A stretch of DNA of 64,000 bases, taken from assembly GCF_900094555.1 (NCBI RefSeq), contig NZ_FMAC01000008.1, positions 151,485-215,484 of the forward strand, read 5' to 3'. Position 1 is the stretch's first letter. Every line of letters begins with the position of its first letter. Shown here piece after piece: positions 42,471-50,937 of this stretch. The position numbers were made by a program, and so were the translations under genes. A model generated the notes under the pieces. The model did not search any database. It was given only the letters and a program-made list of their open reading frames with translations, and was not told the DNA's origin. The DNA comes from Martinezella hainanensis (lineage in GTDB: Bacteria > Pseudomonadota > Alphaproteobacteria > Rhizobiales > Rhizobiaceae).

Positions 42471-43328
42471 ATGAGCGCTACCGACCTTGCCTCCCTCGAA
42501 AAGTCCATCGAGGCTGCCTTCGACAATCGCGACAATGTGAACACGTCGACGCGCGGCGAAGTCCGCGATGCCGTCGAAACGGCGCTCAATCTTCTCGATA
42601 GCGGCAAGGTTCGCGTGGCCGAGCGCGGTGTGGACGGTAACTGGACCGTCAACCAGTGGCTCAAGAAAGCGGTTCTGCTCTCCTTCCGCCTGAACGACAT
42701 GAAAATCGTTGAAGGCGGCTCCGGCGGCGCAACCTGGTGGGACAAGGTTCCCTCGAAGTTCGAAGGCTGGGGTGAGAATCGCTTCCGCGAAGCCGGCTTC
42801 CGCGCCGTGCCGAACGCCGTCGTGCGTCATTCGGCCTACATCGCTCCCAACGCCATCCTGATGCCGTCCTTCGTCAATCTCGGCGCCTATGTCGGTGAAG
42901 GGACCATGGTCGACACCTGGGCAACCGTCGGCTCCTGCGCCCAGATCGGCAAGCATGTACATCTTTCCGGCGGCGTCGGCATCGGCGGCGTGCTGGAGCC
43001 GATGCAGGCCGGCCCGACGATCATCGAAGACAATTGCTTCATCGGCGCCCGCTCCGAAGTCGTCGAGGGCTGCATCGTCCGTGAAGGTTCCGTGCTCGGC
43101 ATGGGCGTCTTCATCGGCAAGTCCACCAAGATCGTCGATCGCGCCACCGGCGAGATCACCTATGGCGAAGTACCGCCCTACTCGGTCGTCGTCGCCGGCG
43201 CGCTGCCGAGCGGCAATACCATGGCGAACGGCCAGCCGGCCCCGAGCCTTTATTGCGCCGTCATCGTCAAGAGTGTCGATGAAAAGACGCGCTCGAAGAC
43301 CGGCATCAACGAGCTGCTGCGCGACTGA
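42471..43328 (+). CDS. dapD: 2,3,4,5-tetrahydropyridine-2,6-dicarboxylate N-succinyltransferase
   Basis: 285 residues. Succinylates tetrahydrodipicolinate in the lysine/DAP pathway. The N-terminal domain (1-100) is followed by a left-handed beta-helix of hexapeptide repeats (about 105-230, e.g. VRHSAYIAPNAILMPSFVNLGAYVG and IGGVLEPMQAGPTIIEDNCFIGA). The start follows AAGGAAT. dapE is 160 bases downstream on the same strand, so the two steps are linked. Confidence 0.96.
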   Translation: MSATDLASLEKSIEAAFDNRDNVNTSTRGEVRDAVETALNLLDSGKVRVAERGVDGNWTVNQWLKKAVLLSFRLNDMKIVEGGSGGATWWDKVPSKFEGWGENRFREAGFRAVPNAVVRHSAYIAPNAILMPSFVNLGAYVGEGTMVDTWATVGSCAQIGKHVHLSGGVGIGGVLEPMQAGPTIIEDNCFIGARSEVVEGCIVREGSVLGMGVFIGKSTKIVDRATGEITYGEVPPYSVVVAGALPSGNTMANGQPAPSLYCAVIVKSVDEKTRSKTGINELLRD

Positions 43329-43487
43329 TTTTGGAATTTTTCGGAAGCGCGGTTGCCATATCGCGCTTCCCTTATGCTTGCCGGATGAACATGCCTGTGC
43401 GATTGCTGGAATCGCGGCAAGGATTTTCGACTCATCGCCAATCCTTTGCCATCGCTTTGCCATTTCCCGCCGGATAAATTGCCTCCG

Positions 43488-44681
43488 ATGACCGTTACCA
43501 ATCCCATCACGAATCTGCAGACCCTGATCCGCTGCGCCTCTGTCACCCCGGCCGAGGGCGGCGCGCTGACCGCGCTTGCCGACATGCTGCAGCCTCTTGG
43601 CTTCAAGGTGGAGCGCATGACGGCCATGGAGCCGGGAACGCCCGATATCGAAAACCTTTATGCGCGGCTCGGCACGGATGGGCCGCATCTGATGTTTGCC
43701 GGGCATACGGACGTCGTTCCCGTAGGTGATGCCGCCTCGTGGAGCCATCCGCCCTTTGCCGCCGAGATCGCCGATGGCGAGCTTTTCGGCCGCGGCGCCG
43801 TCGATATGAAGGGCGGCATCGCCTGTTTCGTGGCCGCTGTCGCGCGCCATATCGAGAAACATGGCAAGCCTGCCGGTTCGATCTCCTTCCTGATCACCGG
43901 CGACGAAGAGGGACCGGCGATCAACGGTACGGTCAAGCTGCTACAATGGGCAGCCGAGCGCGGCGAGACATGGGATGCGTCGCTCGTCGGCGAGCCGACC
44001 AACCCCGACCGGCTCGGCGACATGATCAAGATCGGCCGCCGCGGCTCGGTCTCCGGCACCATTACCGTTCACGGCGTTCAAGGCCACGCCGCCTATCCGC
44101 ACCTTGCCGACAATCCGGTGCGCAGCATCATCAAGCTGACGGAAGCGCTACTCGACCCGCCCTTCGACACCGGCACGGACAATTTCCAGCCATCGAACCT
44201 TGAAGTGACAACGATTGATGTCGGCAATGCCGCCACCAACGTCATCCCCGCCAGGGCGACCGCCACCTTCAACATCCGCTTCAACGATACCTGGACGGCC
44301 GACACGCTGAAGGCGGAAATCCTGGCCCGCCTGGATGCGGCTGCGGCCGACCAGACGCTGCGCCCAGGGCGTCCGCCGGCGAAATACGACATCGTCTGGT
44401 CGGAGCGCCCGAGCCAGGTGTTTTTGACGCGCAACAACGCGCTGATCGCCTCGCTCTCTTCCGCCGTCGAAAACATCACTGGCCAAAGGCCGGCGCTTTC
44501 GACCACCGGCGGCACGTCGGATGCCCGCTATATCAAGGACTACTGCCCTGTCGTGGAATTCGGCCTCGTCGGCCAGACCATGCATATGGTCGACGAGCGC
44601 GTGGCAGTCTCGGATCTCGAAACGCTGACCGGGATCTACCAGACCTTCATCCAGCGCTGGTTCGAGAATGCCGACCTTTAG
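43488..44681 (+). CDS. dapE: Succinyl-diaminopimelate desuccinylase
   Basis: 397-residue di-zinc M20 amidohydrolase releasing succinate to give LL-DAP. Zinc and catalytic residues sit in FAGHTDVVPVGD, GRGAVDMKGG, TGDEEGPAINGT and the late CPVVEFGLVGQTMHMVDE. The dimerisation domain lies at about 180-295. The frame begins at 43446, but ATG 43488 matches the family N-terminus (MTVTNPITNLQTLIRC). It overlaps the membrane protein gene by 14 bases. Confidence 0.95.
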   Translation: MTVTNPITNLQTLIRCASVTPAEGGALTALADMLQPLGFKVERMTAMEPGTPDIENLYARLGTDGPHLMFAGHTDVVPVGDAASWSHPPFAAEIADGELFGRGAVDMKGGIACFVAAVARHIEKHGKPAGSISFLITGDEEGPAINGTVKLLQWAAERGETWDASLVGEPTNPDRLGDMIKIGRRGSVSGTITVHGVQGHAAYPHLADNPVRSIIKLTEALLDPPFDTGTDNFQPSNLEVTTIDVGNAATNVIPARATATFNIRFNDTWTADTLKAEILARLDAAAADQTLRPGRPPAKYDIVWSERPSQVFLTRNNALIASLSSAVENITGQRPALSTTGGTSDARYIKDYCPVVEFGLVGQTMHMVDERVAVSDLETLTGIYQTFIQRWFENADL

Positions 44682-45267
44682 GGAAGTCCAATACTATCTG
44701 TCCGGTCTCTGGCTGCTGATCCGCATGGATGCGCGCGGCTTCCAGTATCTGGACATAACGGATCGCGGCATGATGCGCTCCTTCTGGGCGATCTTGTGGA
44801 GCCTGCCGTCGATCGGCATTTCCTGGCTGTGGTGGCAGAAGGCCTATCTGACCGCCATGCCGCCGGAGACATCGACCGGTCTCGGCTTCTTCCTGCGCCT
44901 GGCCTTGGTCGAGCTTGCGAACTGGCTGGTCCCGCTCGTTCTTGCCGGCGTGCTGCTGCTGATTTTCCGTTTCGGCGACAAATTTACGCCCATCGTCGTC
45001 GTGGTGAACTGGCTGGGCGTGCCGACATCCTATCTGAATGCGCTGCTCATCGCCGTGATCGCTTTCGTCCCCGGCTCCAGCGGATTGGTGGCGCTGCTAT
45101 GGCTGGCGCTGATGATGGCAATCATCTTTTCGCTGGCGCGCATGCTCAGAATGATCTGCGGCACGCATCCGCTCTTCATCGGCACGCTGACGCTAGTGCT
45201 GCTCATTCCGACCATGCTGCTGACGGATTTCCTGCAGCGCTTTCTGGGCGTTTATCCGCCGGGTTAA
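44668..45267 (+). CDS. Inner-membrane protein of unknown function
   Basis: 199 residues with about five hydrophobic segments (near 35-56, 73-98, 105-133, 137-160, 168-190) and a soluble N-terminus MPTFREVQYYLSGLWLLI. It starts inside dapE (14-base overlap) and is thus co-translated with it. I do not recognise a family motif; a YIP1-like membrane protein is a possibility. It ends 15 bases from the convergent truA stop. Confidence 0.75.
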   Translation: MPTFREVQYYLSGLWLLIRMDARGFQYLDITDRGMMRSFWAILWSLPSIGISWLWWQKAYLTAMPPETSTGLGFFLRLALVELANWLVPLVLAGVLLLIFRFGDKFTPIVVVVNWLGVPTSYLNALLIAVIAFVPGSSGLVALLWLALMMAIIFSLARMLRMICGTHPLFIGTLTLVLLIPTMLLTDFLQRFLGVYPPG

Positions 45268-45282
45268 GATGGTCAGTGTGGA

Positions 45283-46086
45283 CTACGACAGATCGTCGCC
45301 GTCATCTGCACTTTCGCCGTCGCCAGGCAGCCCGGTACCATCGCGATAATCCACCTGCATGAAATAGAGCCCATCCGGCGGAGCGACAGGGCCGCAGGCC
45401 TTGCGATCCTGAGCTTCGAGCGCCGCGCGCACATTGTCAGGTGTCCACTTGCCCTCGCCCGCCAGCTTCAAGGTGCCGGCGAAGGAGCGGATCTGATTGT
45501 GCAGGAAGCTTTGCGCCGTGGCGCGGATCTCGATGAGTTCGCGACTGCGCGTCACGTCAAGCCGGTCGAGCGTGCGCACCGGGCTGTTTGCCTGGCAATG
45601 CGCCGACCGGAAGGTGGTGAAATCATGCCGGCCGACAAGGGTCTGGGCGGCGGCGTGCATGACCTCGTGATCCATGTCCTTCGGCACCCACCATGCGCGT
45701 CCGGCTTCCAGCGCAAGGGGCGCGCGGCGGGCGATAATGCGATAGAGATAATGACGGCGGATTGCCGAAAAACGGGCGTCGAAGCTTGCATCGACCTCGA
45801 CGATATCGAGAATGGCGACCCGCTCTCCGGCCATCCTCAGATGGGCGTTGAGCGCATTGCGCAGCGTGTAGATCTTCCACTCCTTGGAAAGATCAGCATG
45901 CATCACCTGTCCCATGGCGTGCACGCCGGAATCGGTGCGTCCCGCGCCACGGATTGAGACCGTCTCGCCGGTCAAAGACCGGATGGCGCCCTCGATCGCC
46001 CCCTGCACTGAAGGGCCGTTCTCCTGGCGCTGCCAGCCGACATAGGGGATGCCGTCATATTCGACGGTCATTTTGTAACGCGGCAT
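45283..46086 (-). CDS. truA: tRNA pseudouridine(38-40) synthase
   Basis: 267 residues. Isomerises uridines 38-40 in the anticodon arm. The N-terminus MPRYKMTVEYDGIPYVGWQRQ is typical and the catalytic Asp is in GAGRTDSGVHAMGQ (about residue 56). FLHNQIRSFAGTL binds RNA. The start codon shares one base with the fmt stop (TGATG), so they are coupled. Confidence 0.96.
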   Translation of the reverse strand: MPRYKMTVEYDGIPYVGWQRQENGPSVQGAIEGAIRSLTGETVSIRGAGRTDSGVHAMGQVMHADLSKEWKIYTLRNALNAHLRMAGERVAILDIVEVDASFDARFSAIRRHYLYRIIARRAPLALEAGRAWWVPKDMDHEVMHAAAQTLVGRHDFTTFRSAHCQANSPVRTLDRLDVTRSRELIEIRATAQSFLHNQIRSFAGTLKLAGEGKWTPDNVRAALEAQDRKACGPVAPPDGLYFMQVDYRDGTGLPGDGESADDGDDLS

Positions 46087-47033
46087 CAGCCCTGCTCCGA
46101 AGCGAGCACCGTACCCGACGCGATCGACGTGCCACGCAGGAAATCCGCCGCAGCCAGCGGCTTGCCGCCGGCCTTCTGCAACTTCGTCAACCTAACGGCG
46201 CCGGAAGCGCAGGCAATGACGAGATCATCCGTCAGAACCTTTCCCGACGCACCGTCGCCCTCCGCCAGTTCCGAGCCGAGCACCTTGATACGCTCTGGGC
46301 GGCCCGCGATGTCGACCTCAAACCAGGCGCCTGGGAAAGGCGACAGGCCGCGAATGTGATTGTGGACATCGGCCGCCGGCCTGCCGAAATCGATGCGGGT
46401 TTCACCCTTGTCAATCTTGGCGGCGTAAAGGACCCCTTCGGAGGGCTGGGCGGTCAGCGGAAGCTCGTCATGCTCCAGTCTGTTCATCGCCTCGGCCATC
46501 GCCTTTGCGCCGACGAGCATCAGCCGGTCGTGCAGCTCGCCTGCAGTCATGGTGTCGCCGATCTCGACTTCTCGTGTCAGCGCGACCGGGCCAGTATCGA
46601 GCCCCTTGTCCATCTTCATCACCATCATGCCGGTCTTCGCATCGCCGGCCATGATCGCGCGCTGGATGGGGGCAGCGCCGCGCCAACGCGGCAGCAACGA
46701 GGCGTGGCCGTTATAGCAGCCAAGGCGCGTGCCTGACAGAATTGCATCCGGCAGCAGCAGGCCATAGGCAACGACGACGGCGACATCAGCTTCCAGATCG
46801 CGAAAGCGCTGGCGCTCGTCCGGATCCTTGAAGTTGACGGGCGTGAAAACCGGCAGGCCCAGCAATTCGGCCGCCTGATGCACCGGCGATTTCTGCAGAT
46901 CAAGCCCACGCCGGCCGCCGGGGCGCGGCGGCTGCGTATAGACGGCACGAACCTTGTGCCCAGCATCGATCAAGGACCGCAGCGTCGGTACGGAAAATTC
47001 GGGCGTTCCCATGAAAATGATGTTGAGCGACAT
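46086..47033 (-). CDS. fmt: Methionyl-tRNA formyltransferase
   Basis: 315 residues. Formylates initiator Met-tRNA using 10-formyl-THF. The N-terminal MSLNIIFMGTPEFSVPTL and the active-site loop YNGHASLLPRWRGAAPIQRAI-like run (Asn, His) around residues 105-125 are present, with the C-terminal OB-fold domain from about 205. The ATG at 47033 is preferred over 47042. In most relatives def lies immediately upstream; here a toxin-antitoxin pair intervenes. Confidence 0.95.
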   Translation of the reverse strand: MSLNIIFMGTPEFSVPTLRSLIDAGHKVRAVYTQPPRPGGRRGLDLQKSPVHQAAELLGLPVFTPVNFKDPDERQRFRDLEADVAVVVAYGLLLPDAILSGTRLGCYNGHASLLPRWRGAAPIQRAIMAGDAKTGMMVMKMDKGLDTGPVALTREVEIGDTMTAGELHDRLMLVGAKAMAEAMNRLEHDELPLTAQPSEGVLYAAKIDKGETRIDFGRPAADVHNHIRGLSPFPGAWFEVDIAGRPERIKVLGSELAEGDGASGKVLTDDLVIACASGAVRLTKLQKAGGKPLAAADFLRGTSIASGTVLASEQG

Positions 47034-47092
47034 GCGATCCATCCGGCTAAGATATCAGTTTCGAGCGACCCGAGCGCCATCAGGGCCAGATG

Positions 47093-47512
47093 CTAGCCGC
47101 CTTCAAACGGGTTTATGAGCTTGAGATCAAGCCCCTCGAAGTCTTTTGTGTTGCGCGTCGCCAATGTCGCGCCATTCGCAAGACAGATGGCGGCGATCAT
47201 GGCGTCCTGCACGGAAATCTGATGGCCCGAACGTTCGCGACGGGCGCGAATGCGGCCTGTCTCGATGGCGGATTTTTGGTCGAACCTAAATATCCTACCC
47301 TGGAACGACGCCAGCAACGCATTGAAAATCCGTATGTAGCGATCGGATTTTGTACGAAGTAAAAAGCGCTCCGCACCATAGGATTGCTCCATCACCACGA
47401 CATCACAAAGATAAAACTCAGTGCTTGGCCGGGCCTTCATCCAGCTGGCAACATTTCGATCAGGTGCAGGTTTTTCCAATTCGGAAATAATGTTCGTGTC
47501 GAGGAGGATCAT
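47093..47512 (-). CDS. PIN-domain toxin (VapC/FitB-like)
   Basis: 139 residues, probable Mg-dependent RNase. The acidic PIN residues are visible: Asp5 (MILLDTNIISE), Glu42 region (VVMEQSYGAERF), Asp in VQDAMIAAIC, and TRNTKDFEG near residue 122. The sequence around LINPFEGG is typical of the FitB/VapC group. It overlaps the antitoxin by ATGA. The pair sits between fmt and def, a locus normally without foreign genes. Confidence 0.9.
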   Translation of the reverse strand: MILLDTNIISELEKPAPDRNVASWMKARPSTEFYLCDVVVMEQSYGAERFLLRTKSDRYIRIFNALLASFQGRIFRFDQKSAIETGRIRARRERSGHQISVQDAMIAAICLANGATLATRNTKDFEGLDLKLINPFEGG

Positions 47513-47799
47513 TCAAAGTCCTCGACCGACCGGCCGAAGTCCTTCTTTCGCTCCACCTCGATCTCATCCATGATACGGGCATATTCCGTTGCCGCCACAT
47601 CATCGCCATCGTAAAGAATTGGTCGAAGAAGGTCCCAAGCAGACAATCGGGAGTTCTCCGTTTCGCTATTCTCCGCGACCAAGGCTTTTCGCAAGAGTTC
47701 TTTCGCTTCGTCCGAAAGACTACGCCCGGCCTGCTTTGCCCGTTCTGCGATGTCCTGCTTCATCGGCTCGGAAATATCGCGAATCAAAAGGTCACTCAT
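47509..47799 (-). CDS. Ribbon-helix-helix antitoxin (FitA/VapB-like)
   Basis: 96 residues. The N-terminal strand LLIRDISEPM followed by two helices (MKQDIAERAKQAGRSLSDEAKELL) is the Arc/FitA DNA-binding fold. The C-terminal half (about 45-96), acidic and flexible, should wrap the toxin. It is first in the operon, coupled to the toxin, and preceded by a double palindrome that should be its operator. Confidence 0.88.
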   Translation of the reverse strand: MSDLLIRDISEPMKQDIAERAKQAGRSLSDEAKELLRKALVAENSETENSRLSAWDLLRPILYDGDDVAATEYARIMDEIEVERKKDFGRSVEDFE

Positions 47800-47812
47800 C
47801 CACGCCTCTACT

Positions 47813-47829
47813 TGATATCAATGATATCA
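47813..47829. promoter_or_regulatory. Operator of the toxin-antitoxin operon
   Basis: Two perfect 8-bp palindromes TGATATCA (47813-47820 and 47822-47829) separated by one base, 14 bases ahead of the antitoxin start. Suits cooperative binding of two ribbon-helix-helix dimers. Confidence 0.7.
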
Positions 47830-47863
47830 TAAGCGTTTCAGGCTGATCTTTCAATGCCAGAGG

Positions 47864-48379
47864 TCAGAGCGCCTTCGACTTGGCCGCCTTGGTGAACTTC
47901 TTGATCACCATGTCGCGCTTCAGGCGAGAGATGTAGTCGATGAAGAGCACACCGTTCAGGTGATCGATCTCGTGCTGCACACAGGTCGCAAGCAAGCCGT
48001 CTGCTTCGGTCAGCTGCTCCTTGCCGTTGCGGTCCAGATGCTTGACGGTGACGCGTGCCGGGCGCTCCACTTCGGCATAGTAATCCGGAATGGAAAGGCA
48101 GCCTTCCTCATAGACCGAACGCTCGTCCGAGGACGCAACGATCTCTGGATTGATGAAAACCAGCGGCTTCTTCTCTTCGCCTTCGCGCGCGACGTCGATG
48201 ACAAGCATGCGGCGGGGAACGCCGATCTGGATCGCCGCAAGGCCGATGCCCGGCGCGTCATACATGGTTTCGAGCATGTCGTCGGCGAGACGCTGAATTT
48301 CGGTATCGATCTGCTCGATGGGCTTGGAAGCCTGGCGGAGCAACGGGTCGGGCAAAATGATGAGTGGCTTGATCGTCAT
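47864..48379 (-). CDS. def: Peptide deformylase
   Basis: 171 residues. Removes the formyl group from nascent proteins. All three metal motifs are intact: GIGLAAIQIG (about 45-54), EEGCLSIP (about 90-97, Cys ligand) and QHEIDHLNG (about 131-139, two His and catalytic Glu). It should form an operon with fmt and truA; the 64-base gap to the antitoxin contains the acquired operator. Confidence 0.96.
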   Translation of the reverse strand: MTIKPLIILPDPLLRQASKPIEQIDTEIQRLADDMLETMYDAPGIGLAAIQIGVPRRMLVIDVAREGEEKKPLVFINPEIVASSDERSVYEEGCLSIPDYYAEVERPARVTVKHLDRNGKEQLTEADGLLATCVQHEIDHLNGVLFIDYISRLKRDMVIKKFTKAAKSKAL

Positions 48380-48489
48380 GACGTTTCCCTTAACGCATCT
48401 TGTCGTGCGATGGAATCGCCAAGATGGCGATGGCGCGGTGTTTTTTCGCCGGCGGCGATCTCAACAGCAGCAAATAGGCTCGAAATTTT

Positions 48490-48504
48490 GTTCACGTTTT
48501 GATC
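48490..48504. promoter_or_regulatory. LexA-box-like site upstream of rmuC
   Basis: GTTC-acgtttt-GATC, 62 bases before rmuC, matches the GTTC-N7-G(T/A)TC form reported for alphaproteobacterial LexA sites. SOS control of a recombination gene is plausible but the site is short. Confidence 0.35.
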
Positions 48505-48565
48505 TGGATATTCACAGCAATTTTGCTATGCTCCGCGTAAGAACTTCATCAGCGCGCCAGGTTTC

Positions 48566-49744
48566 ATGTCCTTCATCATCTTCGGCCAAGCCATTTCCAC
48601 GGTCCAGGTTCTGACCGGCATCGTCATTCTGCTTGCGATCACAGTGATCGTGCTTTTCATCCGCGGCAAGGCACGTGCAGAAGACGACGCGCTCGACACC
48701 GAGCATACGATGGCGGCGCTGCTACGTTCGCAGGCGGAGATGCAGGGACGGCTTGCCACCATGGCCGAAGTCTTCGGCTCCAGGCAGGCAGAGCTCAACC
48801 AGGCCATCGGCCAGCGCCTGGACGGCATGTCGCAGCGGGTGACGGCGACGATCGGCGAGCAGACGCGCTCGACGCATGAAAACCTGCGCCGCCTGCAGGA
48901 GAGGCTTGCCGTCATCGATGCCGCGCAGACCAACATCCAGACGCTGGCGAAGGATGTCGTCGGCCTGCAGGCCATTCTTTCCAACAAGCAGACGCGTGGC
49001 GCCTTCGGCCAGGCGCGCATGGAAACCATCATCGCCGACGGGCTGCCGATGGGCGCCTATGCGTTCCAGGCGACGCTTTCCAACGGCTCGCGGCCGGACT
49101 GCACCGTTCGCATGCCGAATGGCTCGCCGCCGCTTGTTATTGATGCCAAGTTTCCGCTGGAAGCCTGGAACGCCATTCGCAGCGCCGCCAGTCCCGAACA
49201 TGGCAAGATCGCTGCGCAGCAGTTCCGCCGCGATCTGGAGCTGCATATCCGCGACATTTCAGAGAAATATCTCATTCCCGGCGAGACGCAGGATACGGCC
49301 TTTCTCTTCGTGCCGTCCGAATCGATCTTCGCCGAGATCCATGAGAATTTCGAGGCAATCGTGCAGAAGGCTCAGCGCGCCCGCATCGTCATCGTTTCAC
49401 CATCGCTGCTCATGCTGTCGATCCAGGTCATCCAGGCTGTCCTGAAGGACCAGCGCATGCGCGAGCAGGCCCATGTGATCCAGAGCGAGGTGGCGCATCT
49501 GATGGACGACCTTTCGCGCCTGGACGAGCGGGTGCGAAAGCTGCAGGGGCATTTCGCCATGGCGCAGAAGGATGTCGACATGATCGTCACCTCGGCCGAC
49601 AAGCTGGCAAGGCGTGGCGAGCGCATAGAGGCGCTGGAATTCGAGGCCGCGAAAGAGCCTGCCAAGGCGCGTGCGGAAGAACGGCCGAAGCCTGTCGACA
49701 ACCGCACGAGCCAACTCAAGCTCAGGGTAGTTGACGAAGACTGA
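48566..49744 (+). CDS. rmuC: DNA recombination protein RmuC
   Basis: 392 residues. One N-terminal membrane helix (about 15-32), a coiled-coil region (about 45-130) and the RmuC nuclease-like core (about 140-350) with RGAFGQARMETII, VIDAKFPLEAW and ILIPGETQDTAFLFVPSE-type segments. The family limits inverted-repeat recombination in E. coli. Divergent from def with a possible LexA site between. The C-terminal 35 residues are charged and probably disordered. Confidence 0.92.
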   Translation: MSFIIFGQAISTVQVLTGIVILLAITVIVLFIRGKARAEDDALDTEHTMAALLRSQAEMQGRLATMAEVFGSRQAELNQAIGQRLDGMSQRVTATIGEQTRSTHENLRRLQERLAVIDAAQTNIQTLAKDVVGLQAILSNKQTRGAFGQARMETIIADGLPMGAYAFQATLSNGSRPDCTVRMPNGSPPLVIDAKFPLEAWNAIRSAASPEHGKIAAQQFRRDLELHIRDISEKYLIPGETQDTAFLFVPSESIFAEIHENFEAIVQKAQRARIVIVSPSLLMLSIQVIQAVLKDQRMREQAHVIQSEVAHLMDDLSRLDERVRKLQGHFAMAQKDVDMIVTSADKLARRGERIEALEFEAAKEPAKARAEERPKPVDNRTSQLKLRVVDED

Positions 49745-49772
49745 TCGCTTCGGCAGTGTCGCGCCCAATCGA

Positions 49773-49818
49773 TGCATGATCCGAAAAGACAAAGGCAGCC
49801 TTCGGGCAGGATCATGCA
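49773..49818. repeat. Half RIME-like palindrome between rmuC and rbsK
   Basis: TGCATGATCC (49773-49782) and GGATCATGCA (49809-49818) form a 10-bp inverted repeat with inner CGAAAAG/CTTCGGG, resembling one arm of the elements at 54976 and 59934. Confidence 0.6.
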
Positions 49819-49845
49819 GACGCAACACCCAGGGCAGGACATCGC

Positions 49846-50745
49846 ATGATCACTATCTTCGGCTCCATCAACATGGACCTCATCGCCACCACGGAACGTC
49901 TGCCGAAGCCGGGCGAAACCGTCGCCGGCAACGGCTTTTCCACCGCCGCCGGCGGCAAGGGCGCCAACCAGGCGCTGGCCGCACGCCGCGCCGGCGCGAC
50001 CGTGCGAATGAGCGGCGCCGTCGGCAATGACGGCTTTGCGGAGCCTGCGGTCGACCTGCTGCAGACGGCAGGCACCGATCTTTCCACAGTCCGGCGCGTC
50101 TCCGAGCCGACGGGCACTGCTCTCATCCTCGTCGGCGGTGACGGCGAGAACATGATTGCCGTCGTCCCCGGTGCCAATGGCACCAATACGGCCGAACACG
50201 CGACGGCTGCCGTCGCTGCACTGAACCCGGGCGATACGCTGATGCTGCAGTTCGAAATCCCGGTCGCGGCCGTCGAAACGGCGCTGAATGCCGCAAAGGC
50301 GAAGGGCATGCGCACCGTACTCAATCTCGCGCCGCTGATCCCGGAAGCTGCCCGCCTCGGCCGGCTTGCCGATATCGTTATCGCTAACGAGACGGAATTC
50401 GAAAGGCTGGCCGGCCAGGACAACATGTCGGCATCCGAACGCGAGGCGGCCCTCATCCGCCTGCATAACGAAACCGGCCAGACGCTGATTGTCACACTTG
50501 GCGGCGATGGCGTCATTGCCATTCGCGACGGCGAGCTCGCGCGCGCCAAGGGCCTCGTCATCGAACCCGTCGATACCGTGGGCGCCGGCGATACCTTCTG
50601 CGGCTATTTTGCCGCAAGTCTCGATCAGGGCCTGGATTTCCATGCCAGCCTGCGCCGCGCCGCCGTCGCCGGTTCGCTGGCTTGCCTGAAGCCGGGCGCG
50701 CAGCCGTCCATCCCGATTGCCAGCGAAGTCGCCGAAAAGCTTTAG
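49846..50745 (+). CDS. rbsK: Ribokinase
   Basis: 299-residue PfkB-family kinase, ATP + ribose to ribose-5-phosphate. The N-terminal MITIFGSINMDLIATTERLP, the substrate region GGKGANQALAARRAGA (about 42-57) and the catalytic DTVGAGDTFCGYF (Asp in GAGD, about 245-257) are all typical of RbsK. A nucleoside hydrolase gene lies 2.6 kb away, which could supply ribose. No rbs transporter in the window. Confidence 0.9.
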   Translation: MITIFGSINMDLIATTERLPKPGETVAGNGFSTAAGGKGANQALAARRAGATVRMSGAVGNDGFAEPAVDLLQTAGTDLSTVRRVSEPTGTALILVGGDGENMIAVVPGANGTNTAEHATAAVAALNPGDTLMLQFEIPVAAVETALNAAKAKGMRTVLNLAPLIPEAARLGRLADIVIANETEFERLAGQDNMSASEREAALIRLHNETGQTLIVTLGGDGVIAIRDGELARAKGLVIEPVDTVGAGDTFCGYFAASLDQGLDFHASLRRAAVAGSLACLKPGAQPSIPIASEVAEKL

Positions 50746-50937
50746 GGCTAAATTTCACAACCCTTGCGAAGCGCAATTAATTAAATTTTTGCGCTTCCAT
50801 ATCATTCTCCTCTGGCCTGGCGCGTATGGCCTTCCGGCTGCGACAGGAATTTAACGGCGGCCCCATGACAGGGCCATCCTGCGCCGACCTTGCATCTGGA
50901 TAATGTGTATCCGACGCATCGTTTTTTCGAGGAAATG

